Part shown: piece by piece, positions 5,582 to 12,233 of the stretch
How positions within the stretch are numbered: position 1 is the stretch's first letter
Layout: the number at the start of each line of letters is the position of its first letter
Origin: Spirochaetia bacterium
Lineage (GTDB): Bacteria > Spirochaetota > Spirochaetia > Treponematales > Treponemataceae
Direction: 5' to 3'
DNA: 12,424 bases
Assembly (NCBI GenBank): GCA_900770075.1
Contig: CAAGIZ010000174.1
Coordinates: forward strand, 1-12,424
Made by a program: the position numbers and the translations under genes
Notes under the pieces: generated by a model
Database searches by the model: none
What the model was told of the DNA's origin: nothing
Seen by the model: only the letters and a program-made list of their open reading frames with translations

Positions 5582-6844
5582 ATGGCAAAAGACAAGGTTG
5601 TTCTTGCTTACTCAGGCGGACTGGACACTACGGTCATCATTCCATGGCTGAAGGAAAACTACGATTTTGACGTAATCGCTGTCTGCATAGACGTGGGACA
5701 GTGCGATGACTGGGAGCACATAAAGGCCCGGGCTCTTAAAACAGGTGCTTCTGCCTGCTATGTTGTAGATGCCCGTCAGGAATACATAGAAGAATACATC
5801 TGGCCTGCCCTCAAGGCAAATGCGGTTTACGAAGATGAATATCTTCTCGGAACTTCCACCGCCCGCCCTCTTATCGGTAAAATTCTTGTTGAATACGCAA
5901 GGCAGGAAGGAGCCGTTGCAATCTGCCACGGTGCAACAGGTAAAGGAAACGATCAGGTGCGCTTTGAACTTGCAATCAAGGCTTTTGCTCCTGACCTGAA
6001 GGTAATTGCCGCCTGGCGGGATCCTAAATGGAACATGGACAGCCGGGAAGCAGAAATCAAATTCCTGGAAGACCGGGGACTTGAAGTTCCTATGAAAAAA
6101 GACCAGTCCTATTCCAGGGACGAAAACATCTGGCACATAAGCCACGAAGGACTGGAACTGGAAAAGACAGCCAACGAGCCGAATTATCCGCACATGCTTA
6201 AAAATACGGTGGTTCCAGAAGAAGCCGGGGAAGGGGAATACGTTACCATCGAATGGGAAAAGGGAATTCCTGTAAGCCTGAACGGCAAAAAGATGAACGG
6301 TCTTGAGCTCATGCTGGAACTTAACAAAATCGGCGGAAGAAACGGTGTCGGAATTGCCGACATCTGCGAAAACCGCTGCGTAGGAATGAAAAGCCGGGGC
6401 GTTTACGAAACACCTGCCGGTTCAATCCTCTATTTTGCCCACAGAATGATGGACCACATCTGTCTTGACCGGGACACCTACCACTACAAGCAGCAGGTTG
6501 CACTGCGCCTTGCAGAACTTATTTACGACGGAAAAGTATTTACACCGCTGTACGATGCCCTCATGGCCTTTGTGGATTCCACCCAGCAGACAGTTACCGG
6601 CTGGACAAAGGTAAAGCTGGTAAAGGGAATGATTCGCGCTGCCGGTTCAGATTCAAAATACAGCCTTTACAACGAAAACATCGCTTCCTTTACAACCGGC
6701 GAACTCTACGACCACAAGGATGCCCAGGGCTTCATTACCCTTTTCGGTCTGCCGCTTAAAGTCCGGGCAATGATGGAACAGAGCGTTGGAGAAGGCCGGG
6801 CAATCACCGAAAGCAAAAGCCTTAAAAAACGCCCTACCGAGTAA
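5582..6844 (+). CDS. argG: Argininosuccinate synthase
   Basis: ArgG condenses citrulline and aspartate with ATP to argininosuccinate, the penultimate step of arginine synthesis, in the cytoplasm. The 420 residues are close to the usual 400-440. The PP-loop ATP motif AYSGGLDT (9-16) is intact, as are YLLGTSTARPLI (87-98) and HGATGKGNDQVRFE (116-129), the usual citrulline/aspartate-binding signatures. The C-terminal dimerisation part includes GIADICENRCVGMKSRGVYE. GGGAG (5570-5574) lies 7 nt before ATG 5582 and supports the start. No other arginine gene is visible, and argH is not the next gene. The upstream palindrome suggests arginine-dependent repression. A strong hairpin follows 17 bp after the stop, so it is probably a single-gene unit. 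Confidence 0.97.
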   Translation: MAKDKVVLAYSGGLDTTVIIPWLKENYDFDVIAVCIDVGQCDDWEHIKARALKTGASACYVVDARQEYIEEYIWPALKANAVYEDEYLLGTSTARPLIGKILVEYARQEGAVAICHGATGKGNDQVRFELAIKAFAPDLKVIAAWRDPKWNMDSREAEIKFLEDRGLEVPMKKDQSYSRDENIWHISHEGLELEKTANEPNYPHMLKNTVVPEEAGEGEYVTIEWEKGIPVSLNGKKMNGLELMLELNKIGGRNGVGIADICENRCVGMKSRGVYETPAGSILYFAHRMMDHICLDRDTYHYKQQVALRLAELIYDGKVFTPLYDALMAFVDSTQQTVTGWTKVKLVKGMIRAAGSDSKYSLYNENIASFTTGELYDHKDAQGFITLFGLPLKVRAMMEQSVGEGRAITESKSLKKRPTE

Positions 6845-6861
6845 ATAAAGTTTGTTTTTTT

Positions 6862-6890
6862 ACGGGCGGCTTTTTTGGCCGCCCGTTTCC
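6862..6890 (+). terminator. Intrinsic terminator after argG
   Basis: ACGGGCGGC (6862-6870) pairs perfectly with GCCGCCCGT (6878-6886), a 9-bp GC-rich stem with a 7-nt loop, 17 bp after the argG stop. The trailing T-run is short (TTTCCTT). A run of seven T precedes the stem, so on the opposite strand the hairpin is followed by A-to-U reading and could also terminate leftward transcription. Confidence 0.75.
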
Positions 6891-6955
6891 TTCGCAGGGC
6901 TCAGGAACCGGGCAGCCAAAAAAACAGGCTTTCCGCACTTGCGCTGTCCGCTCCA

Positions 6956-6995
6956 TTCTGGAAAACACCCGGCTAAAGCCGCCTGCTTTCCAGAA
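6956..6995. repeat. Nested perfect inverted repeat
   Basis: Outer arms TTCTGGAAA (6956-6964) and TTTCCAGAA (6987-6995) are perfect complements. Within them lies a second perfect palindrome, CGGCT AA AGCCG (6970-6981). The whole forms a two-tier hairpin or cruciform. No T-run follows, so it is not a terminator in this orientation. Confidence 0.6.
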
Positions 6996-7013
6996 CGCCT
7001 CCGGCGGTGCTTC

Positions 7014-7056
7014 AATCCTATGCCGCGTCAGTGCCATCCCCGAAATCCTATGCCGC
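7014..7056. repeat. 13-bp direct repeat, 30-bp period
   Basis: AATCCTATGCCGC occurs at 7014-7026 and again at 7044-7056. It marks the right end of the GC-rich island, just before the DNA turns AT-rich. Confidence 0.6.
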
Positions 7057-7068
7057 AGTCATTTGTTT

Positions 7069-7121
7069 TTAACCAAAAATTAACTCACTTCATATAAAAA
7101 TTTAACCTCTTTTTTTTAACA
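7069..7121 (+). promoter_or_regulatory. AT-rich ppk upstream region with four TTAAC motifs
   Basis: TTAACC (7069), TTAACT (7080), TTAACC (7102) and TTAACA (7116) lie on the same strand; the first three are spaced 11 and 22 bp apart. Direct TT(A/T/C)A(C/T)A repeats at about 11-bp spacing are the known form of Bacillus-type PhoP boxes. TATAAA at 7093-7098 could be a -10. No phoP/phoR is in the window, and AT-rich DNA makes chance matches likely. Confidence 0.3.
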
Positions 7122-7193
7122 TTTCGACCAGAGAAGGCGGATTTTGTGTCTGCCATACGTCTGTTGTTTTTTCGGGGTTATCTATGGTCGAAA
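7122..7193 (+). other. Inverted repeat spanning the ppk leader and start codon region
   Basis: TTTCGACC (7122-7129) is the exact complement of GGTCGAAA (7186-7193), whose first base is the G of the ppk start codon. If transcription starts upstream of 7122, the mRNA could fold with its initiation region paired. Whether the transcript includes 7122 is unknown. Confidence 0.3.
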
Positions 7194-9418
7194 ATGTCGG
7201 AAATGTCGGAAATGTCGGAAAAAATCCTCTGGCAGTTTCAGAGCCTGCAGACAGGACAGAGGTTTTTCAGAGTGAAGGCTGTAAAATTCCTTCAGAATGT
7301 TATGTAAACCGGGAACTTTCTTGGCTTTCCTTTAACGAGCGGGTTCTGGAAGAAGCAGGAAATCCTTCCGTTCCCCTTGCCGAACGCCTCAGTTTTGTTT
7401 CGATTTTTCAGAGTAATCTGGACGAGTTTTTTATGGTAAGGGTGGGCTCTCTTAGAACTCAGGAAGAAAATGGCTTTGATGTCTGCGACAACAAGACCGG
7501 TCTTACCGCTTCTGCCCAGATTTCCGCAATTCTTTCCAGAGTAAAGGAACTGGAAGTAAAAAAGGCAGGAATTTACGAGCAGCTTATGGGGGAACTTGAA
7601 GTTCACGGAGTGCGGCTTATAAACTTTAACCGTCTTTCCAGCGAAGAAGGCAGAATTCTTGAGCAGTATTTTGACACGAACATTGCCCCCTTTTTAAGCC
7701 CCATGATTATCGGAAAACAGCAGCCCTTCCCATTTCTTGCCAACAAGGAACTGAATGCCGTAGTCCTTCTTTCCAGTAAAAGTGGAAAAAGCAGAATGGG
7801 AATAGTTCCCTGCACCAATACTATTTTTAAAAGACTTATTGAAATTCCTTCAAGACCCGGCACCTTCATGCTTTGCGAGGAACTTATCCTTCACTTTGTT
7901 ACAAAACTTTTTTCCCGGTATACCATTCGGGAGAAGGCTGTCATAAGGATAACCAGAAATGCGGACATAGACGGCCACGATGCCATTGACGAAGACCTGG
8001 ACTACAGAAATTTCATGGAAGGTCTTATAAAGCAGCGAAAAAGGATGAGCCCTGTACGGCTGGAACTGAGCAGAAAAAAAGACTTTCAGGCAAAGTCGGA
8101 ACTGGCAAGGTTCGTAAAAATTTCAGAGGAAGCTGTCATAGACACGGGAACACCTCTGGACATGAAATTTGTCTTTCAGCTTAGGGAATATCTTCGAGGA
8201 AAAACTGGACTTTTCTACAGGCGCAGATTGCCTCGTCCAGCCAGAGATATTGACATGAGAAAAAAAATAATTCCCCAGATAGAAAAAAAAGATGCCCTTT
8301 TGTTCTATCCCTTTGAAAGCATGAAGCCCTTCCTTACGCTTTTGCACGAGGCGGCTTTTGATTCCAGCGTGGTTTCCATAAAAATCACCCTTTATCGTCT
8401 TGCCGACAAAAGCAAAATTGTGGATGCCCTTATAGAGGCGGCAGAAAACGGAAAGGAAGTGGTGGTGCTGGTGGAACTTAGGGCAAGGTTTGACGAGGCC
8501 AACAACATTGAAATTTCCCGAATTCTTGAAGACTCCGGCTGTCGGGTGATTTACGGTCTTGGAGAATACAAAGTTCATTCAAAAATGTGCCTGATTACCA
8601 GAAATACAGGAAACGGAATTTCTTACATCACCCAGATTGGAACAGGAAACTACAACGAAAAAACCGCCGAACTCTACACGGATTTTTCTCTCATAACGTC
8701 AAATTTTCAGATTGGAAGCGACGGAGCAAAGGTTTTTCAGAACTTCCTTTTGGGAGAGACGGTGGACTACTCTTCCTGCCTTTTGGTGGCACCAAACTGC
8801 TTTCAAAATAGGATTATAGACTTTATAAACGGAGAAATTCAAAAAAAACAGGAAGGAAAGGACGCTTACATCGGAATAAAGATAAATTCCATTACAGATA
8901 AGCCCATAATCGATGCACTTATTAAGGCTTCCAGAGCCGGCGTAAAAATCGACATGTGCATAAGGGGAATCTGCTGTCTTGTTCCCGGCATTGCCGGCTG
9001 GACGGAAAATATCCGGATTGTAAGCATTGTGGGAAGGTTTCTGGAACATTCACGCATTTACTGGTTTGGAAAAGGTGAAGAGGAAAAAATTTTCATCGGA
9101 TCTGCCGACTTTATGACCAGAAATATGGTGCGCCGGGTGGAAGTAGGAGTTCCTGTGCTGAATAAAAGCATTAAGCAGAGGATAAAAAATATTTTTGAAA
9201 GCGAGATGAACGACACGGAAAAAGGCTGGATTTTAAAACCTGATGGAATTTATGAGCGTCGAAACCTTTGTAAACCTGAAGATGCAGTGGACTTAAACGA
9301 TTCGGCGGAAAAAAAAGAAAAATCTGGTGGAAGAGTTCGCTGCCTGAAACTTCTGAATTCCCAGGAGTATTTTTTTGAGCAGGCATATAAACTGGCAAAA
9401 AATTTAGATGTGCTGTAA
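7184..9418 (+). CDS. ppk: Polyphosphate kinase (PPK1 family)
   Basis: PPK1 reversibly polymerises the gamma-phosphate of ATP into inorganic polyphosphate. The 744 residues include an extra N-terminal tail of about 40 compared with E. coli, after which residues align with a near-constant offset of 30. Signatures: YVNRELSWLSFNERVLEEA (40-58), FQSNLDEFFMVRVG (75-88) with the ATP-site Asn78, YRLADKS (404-410), ELRARFDEANN (431-441), the phosphorylated-type His465 in KVHSKM (E. coli His435), GTGNYNE (486-492) and the second catalytic His622 in EHSRIYW (E. coli His592). Both His-containing C-terminal domains are therefore intact. The start ATG 7184 has only a weak GGGG (7174-7177); the next Met (84) lies inside conserved sequence, so the longer start is preferred. 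The gene for a phosphofructokinase follows after 46 bp, probably in the same transcript. Confidence 0.96.
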   Translation: MVENVGNVGNVGKNPLAVSEPADRTEVFQSEGCKIPSECYVNRELSWLSFNERVLEEAGNPSVPLAERLSFVSIFQSNLDEFFMVRVGSLRTQEENGFDVCDNKTGLTASAQISAILSRVKELEVKKAGIYEQLMGELEVHGVRLINFNRLSSEEGRILEQYFDTNIAPFLSPMIIGKQQPFPFLANKELNAVVLLSSKSGKSRMGIVPCTNTIFKRLIEIPSRPGTFMLCEELILHFVTKLFSRYTIREKAVIRITRNADIDGHDAIDEDLDYRNFMEGLIKQRKRMSPVRLELSRKKDFQAKSELARFVKISEEAVIDTGTPLDMKFVFQLREYLRGKTGLFYRRRLPRPARDIDMRKKIIPQIEKKDALLFYPFESMKPFLTLLHEAAFDSSVVSIKITLYRLADKSKIVDALIEAAENGKEVVVLVELRARFDEANNIEISRILEDSGCRVIYGLGEYKVHSKMCLITRNTGNGISYITQIGTGNYNEKTAELYTDFSLITSNFQIGSDGAKVFQNFLLGETVDYSSCLLVAPNCFQNRIIDFINGEIQKKQEGKDAYIGIKINSITDKPIIDALIKASRAGVKIDMCIRGICCLVPGIAGWTENIRIVSIVGRFLEHSRIYWFGKGEEEKIFIGSADFMTRNMVRRVEVGVPVLNKSIKQRIKNIFESEMNDTEKGWILKPDGIYERRNLCKPEDAVDLNDSAEKKEKSGGRVRCLKLLNSQEYFFEQAYKLAKNLDVL
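7187..7222 (+). repeat. Four 9-bp tandem units at the start of ppk
   Basis: GTCGAAAAT, GTCGGAAAT, GTCGGAAAT and GTCGGAAAA lie head to tail directly after the start codon, encoding a VEN-VGN-VGN-VGK series (residues 2-13). The units are in frame, so copy-number change would alter only the length of the non-conserved tail. Confidence 0.75.
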
Positions 9419-9464
9419 CGGAAAGTTGCACTGCAATCTTTTTGACTTTTTTTGGGAGTGGAAA

Positions 9465-10526
9465 ATGAAAGTTGGAATTCTTACCAGCGGCGGAGATTGT
9501 CAGGCTCTGAACGCTGCCATGAGGGGAGTTGCAAAAACTCTTTTTAACAAGTGTCCCGGCGTAAAGATTATTGGAATCGAAGACGGTTACAGGGGAATGA
9601 TTTACGGACGGTTCCATGAAATGTCTGGGGAAGATTTTTCTGGGATTCTGACAAAGGGCGGCACCATTCTGGGAACTGCCAGAGAACCTTTTAAGCATAT
9701 CCGGGAAATTGGGGAAGACGGTCTGGACAAGGTAAAATCCATGGAAGACTTTTACCGCCGGAATAAACTGGACTGTCTTGTTGTTCTGGGAGGAAACGGT
9801 TCCATAAAGACTGCTTCTCTTTTAAGTTCCCGGGGACTTAATGTGGTGGTGCTTCCAAAGACCATAGACAACGATATTTTCGGAACGGATATGACTTTCG
9901 GCTTTATGAGTGCCGTGGATGTTGCCGTAAATGCCATTGACTGCATTCATACAACGGCAGCCAGCCACAGCCGGGTCTTTATTGTGGAAGTTATGGGACA
10001 CAAGACCGGTCATCTGGCCCTGAACGCAGGAATTGCCGGGGGAGCGGATATTATACTTCTGCCGGAAATTCCATATAAAATCGAAAAAATCATTGCCAAA
10101 ATCGAAGAACGGGAAAAAGCCGGTCATCATTTTACCATTGTGGTGGCGGCTGAGGGGGCTGTTTCTATGGACGACTTGAGACTTTCCAAAAAACAGCTGA
10201 AGCTGCGGCGGGAGAAGATGCCTGTTTCCTTTGAGCTGGCAGCCCAGATCCGGCTTATGAGCGGAAAGGACGTGCGGGTTACCATTCCCGGGCACACCCA
10301 GAGGGGCGGAAGTCCCGACGCTTATGACAGAATTTTGTCTTCAAGACTGGGGGCAGCGGCGGCAGGTTTTATAATCGAAAAAAAATTCGGAGTTCTTGCC
10401 GCATTAACCGGCTCTAAAATTACCCCTGTTCCTCTTGAAGAAGTTGCAGGAAAGCTTAAAAACGTAGATGTTTTGTCTGACGAGGTAATGGAAGCAAAGG
10501 CTCTCGGAATCTGTTTTGGAGATTAA
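9465..10526 (+). CDS. pfkA: 6-phosphofructokinase (PfkA superfamily, mixed ATP/PPi-type signature)
   Basis: This enzyme phosphorylates fructose 6-phosphate to fructose 1,6-bisphosphate in glycolysis. The start is ATG 9465 (353 residues): GGGAG (9454-9458) lies 6 nt upstream and the family begins MKxGxLTSGGD. An in-frame ATG at 9408 would overlap the end of ppk and add 19 unrelated residues. Motifs: TSGGDCQALNAAMRG (7-21), GGNGSIKTA (109-117), PKTIDNDI (131-138) with catalytic-type Asp135, SRVFIVEVMGHKTG (169-182) and PGHTQRGGSPDAYDR (275-289). At the phosphoryl-donor site, Gly112 matches E. coli Gly104 (ATP type) while Lys132 matches position 124, which is Lys in PPi-dependent and some ATP-dependent enzymes. 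The usual GGDGS aspartate is Asn111, a variant I recall from clostridial-type homologues. Donor specificity is therefore best treated as open, with ATP favoured. Confidence 0.92.
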   Translation: MKVGILTSGGDCQALNAAMRGVAKTLFNKCPGVKIIGIEDGYRGMIYGRFHEMSGEDFSGILTKGGTILGTAREPFKHIREIGEDGLDKVKSMEDFYRRNKLDCLVVLGGNGSIKTASLLSSRGLNVVVLPKTIDNDIFGTDMTFGFMSAVDVAVNAIDCIHTTAASHSRVFIVEVMGHKTGHLALNAGIAGGADIILLPEIPYKIEKIIAKIEEREKAGHHFTIVVAAEGAVSMDDLRLSKKQLKLRREKMPVSFELAAQIRLMSGKDVRVTIPGHTQRGGSPDAYDRILSSRLGAAAAGFIIEKKFGVLAALTGSKITPVPLEEVAGKLKNVDVLSDEVMEAKALGICFGD

Positions 10527-10736
10527 CTCTGTTAGCGATTTTGCGTGCAGAGGCACGCTGCGGAACTGGGGTGGAGCAATGGAGGCGAATGCCGGAACCC
10601 TGAAAAGCGCGACGGCCGGCTATGCCGGGCGGAACAGCCGTAAAAATCTTAAAACCTCACCACTGTCATTTTTTTCGTAAAACTGCAAAATATTTTAAAA
10701 AATTTCTAAAACTGTTTCCTCCTGTGTTTTTTGCTG
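10527..10736. other. GC-rich, hairpin-bearing gap between pfkA and the pectate lyase gene
   Basis: No gene is evident. The first 115 bp are GC-rich and contain GCGTGC agag GCACGC (10543-10558) and a compound palindrome: outer ACGGC/GCCGT (10612-10616 and 10637-10641) around CCGGC tat GCCGG (10616-10628). None is followed by a proper T-run, although TTTTTTTCG occurs later, at about 10670. The last 70 bp are AT-rich promoter DNA. Part of it (AATGGAGGCG through GGAACCCTG, 10577-10602) resembles the minus strand of the argG-ppk island. Confidence 0.4.
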
Positions 10737-10742
10737 TATAAT
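10715..10742 (+). promoter_or_regulatory. Promoter of the pectate lyase gene with consensus -10
   Basis: TATAAT at 10737-10742 is a perfect -10 hexamer. A poor -35 candidate, TTTCCT (10715-10720), lies 16 bp upstream. Transcription should start at about 10749-10750, exactly at the second ATG (10750). The first ATG (10741) lies inside the -10 box and so would not be in this mRNA. Confidence 0.6.
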
Positions 10743-10749
10743 GGTTTTT

Positions 10750-12075
10750 ATGAAAAACTTTACGAAAAACAAATTTTTTATGCTTTCTTTTTTTGCTGTT
10801 TTCAGCACATTCTGTTGTGTTTCCTGTAAATCGGTGGAACCTTCTGTTACGGAGGCGGAGAAAAAACTTGAAGAACAGAAAAAATTTGAGGCCCTTACCC
10901 AAAAGGAGTACAAGAGCATTTCCCTTTCGGAGTTTTCTGACGGTTTCAGCCACGCCCGCTACGTTTACAAGGATTCCATTCCTCCTTATCCCTTGTATAA
11001 AGACACCCAGATTGCAGGAATTGCGGAAAATATGGTCTGGCTGCAAAATCCTGACGGGGGATGGGCAAAAAATCAGGACTACCAGAGGATTTTTACCCTT
11101 GAGAAACTTAGGGACAGGCAGAAAAAAAACAAGGATATAAAGCCTGTAACTTACAACCTGCTGACGGAACCTAAGGGAAGCACCATGGATAACCGCAACA
11201 TCTTCTCTCAAATCCGCTATCTTGCTCACGTTTACCAGCAGATTCCAGAAAAACGCTATGCAGACTGTGCATTAAAGGGCCTTCAGTGGATTTTTAATGC
11301 TCAGGAACCTAAAACCGGCGGGTTTACCGGGGCAGACGTCTATGCCATAACCTTTAACGATGACGTTATTTCCGACGTACTGACTTTTCTGGGAGAGGTC
11401 ATCGAAGACAAAAAACTTTATTCCTTTGTGGACGAGGATATGCGGGCAAAGGCACAAAAGGCTTGGAATCACGGTCTTGAGTGCATCTTAAGAACTCAGA
11501 TAACCCTTACACTTAAAGACGGCTCAAAAATCCTTACCGCCTGGTGCCAGCAGCACAGTTACGAAAACTACGCCCCGGTCTGGGCAAGGGAATTTGAACC
11601 CCCTTCTGTCAGCTCTCTGGAATCCAGAAAAATCGTAAAATTTTTGATGTCCATAGAAAATCCTTCTCAAGAAGTCAAAAATGCCGTAGTTGCTGCCTGT
11701 ACTTTTTTTGACAGACCAGACATCCGCATAAAGGGCAAAAAACTGGTCAGATACCAGAGAAAGGCAGAGGTTTTGGGCGGAAGGTATTACGATTACGAGC
11801 AGGTTTTAATCGATGACCCTTCTGCAAGAGACTGCTGGGCACGGTTTTACGCCCTTGACTCTTCTTTCGATGTGGAAACTGGGGCTAGAAAGCCGATACA
11901 GGGAACCTATCCTTCTGTCTTAAGCCCAATTTGGTGCGACAGGGGCTGCAAGTACGTGGAAGATTTTAACGATTTGTCTGTAGAAAGGCGCAACGGCTAC
12001 GGCTACACGAACACTTCTATGGAGAGGTTGGTGTCCGAAGAGTTTCCTGCATGGAAAAAAAGAGTAGGGCTTTAA
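10750..12075 (+). CDS. Family PL10 pectate lyase, probable lipoprotein
   Basis: This enzyme should cleave polygalacturonate (de-esterified pectin) by beta-elimination outside the cytoplasm. The start is placed at ATG 10750 (441 residues), because the in-frame ATG 10741 overlaps a perfect TATAAT. Residues 1-26 form an export signal: Lys-rich start (MKNFTKNK), hydrophobic core FFMLSFFAVFSTF, and a Cys-rich end CCVSC-K that fits the loose spirochaetal lipobox, with lipidation most likely at Cys26. A charged linker follows (about 30-60). The catalytic region shows PL10 hallmarks: ENMVWLQNPDGGWAKNQDY (93-111), TMDNRNIFSQIRYLAHVY (145-162), TAWCQQHSYENYAPVWAREF (263-282), EPPSVSSLES (283-292) and ARDCWARFYALDS (359-371). 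No ribosome-binding site precedes the start, so translation may be leaderless. It is a stand-alone gene here, with no other pectin genes beside it. Confidence 0.88.
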   Translation: MKNFTKNKFFMLSFFAVFSTFCCVSCKSVEPSVTEAEKKLEEQKKFEALTQKEYKSISLSEFSDGFSHARYVYKDSIPPYPLYKDTQIAGIAENMVWLQNPDGGWAKNQDYQRIFTLEKLRDRQKKNKDIKPVTYNLLTEPKGSTMDNRNIFSQIRYLAHVYQQIPEKRYADCALKGLQWIFNAQEPKTGGFTGADVYAITFNDDVISDVLTFLGEVIEDKKLYSFVDEDMRAKAQKAWNHGLECILRTQITLTLKDGSKILTAWCQQHSYENYAPVWAREFEPPSVSSLESRKIVKFLMSIENPSQEVKNAVVAACTFFDRPDIRIKGKKLVRYQRKAEVLGGRYYDYEQVLIDDPSARDCWARFYALDSSFDVETGARKPIQGTYPSVLSPIWCDRGCKYVEDFNDLSVERRNGYGYTNTSMERLVSEEFPAWKKRVGL

Positions 12076-12166
12076 GGACGGAAATAGAGCAAAATAAACT
12101 TTTTACAGTTATTTTATTTTCTTTTCATCATTTTATAACAATTTGCCTTTAAGTTTTCTGTAAAGG

Positions 12167-12202
12167 AACCGCCGCAAAGACTGAAGAATCGGTTTTTTGC
12201 GG
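12167..12202 (+). promoter_or_regulatory. Two mutually exclusive hairpins in the phosphatase leader
   Basis: AACCG (12167-12171) can pair with CGGTT (12190-12194), or CCGCAAA (12172-12178) with TTTGCGG (12196-12202). The second pairing interleaves with the first, so they cannot both form except as a pseudoknot. A run of six T (12193-12198) lies within the right arm. GGAGG occurs directly after (12201-12205) and again at 12219-12223. The leader from 12076 to 12233 is otherwise AT-rich, with TATAAC at 12134-12139 as a possible -10. Confidence 0.35.
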
Positions 12203-12233
12203 AGGAATCCTGTCATCTGGAGGTAAAAACAAA

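Larger units (their letters stand above)
6887..7060. repeat. GC-rich intergenic island between argG and ppk
   Basis: This part of the 339-bp argG-ppk gap is visibly GC-richer than the flanking AT-rich DNA and full of short inverted repeats: AGCC/GGCT near 6914-6930, the nested hairpin at 6956-6995, and CCGGCGG near 7001. I find no convincing gene. Open frames on both strands are Pro/Arg/Cys-rich and look like noise. It has the character of a dispersed intergenic repeat element. A segment on its minus strand (AATGGAGCGG..., ending at about 6928) resembles AATGGAGGCG...GGAACCCTG in the gap at 10577-10602. Confidence 0.4.

Noticed and set aside
6852..7097. 81-codon plus-strand frame and 67-codon minus-strand frame (6834-7037) in the argG-ppk gap
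   Set aside because: Both run through the terminator and palindromes, are rich in Pro, Arg and Cys, and lack ribosome-binding sites or recognisable domains.
9408..9464. Upstream ATG for pfkA overlapping the end of ppk
   Set aside because: The extra residues are Cys/Trp/Phe-rich and unrelated to the family, while ATG 9465 has a good ribosome-binding site and begins the conserved sequence.
9171..9698. Minus-strand frame (175 codons) across the ppk-pfkA junction
   Set aside because: It overlaps two well-supported genes on the other strand and shows no motif.
12091..12120. Possible terminator after the pectate lyase gene (AACT/AGTT stem with T-rich tail)
   Set aside because: Only a 4-bp AT-rich stem is supported, too weak to call.
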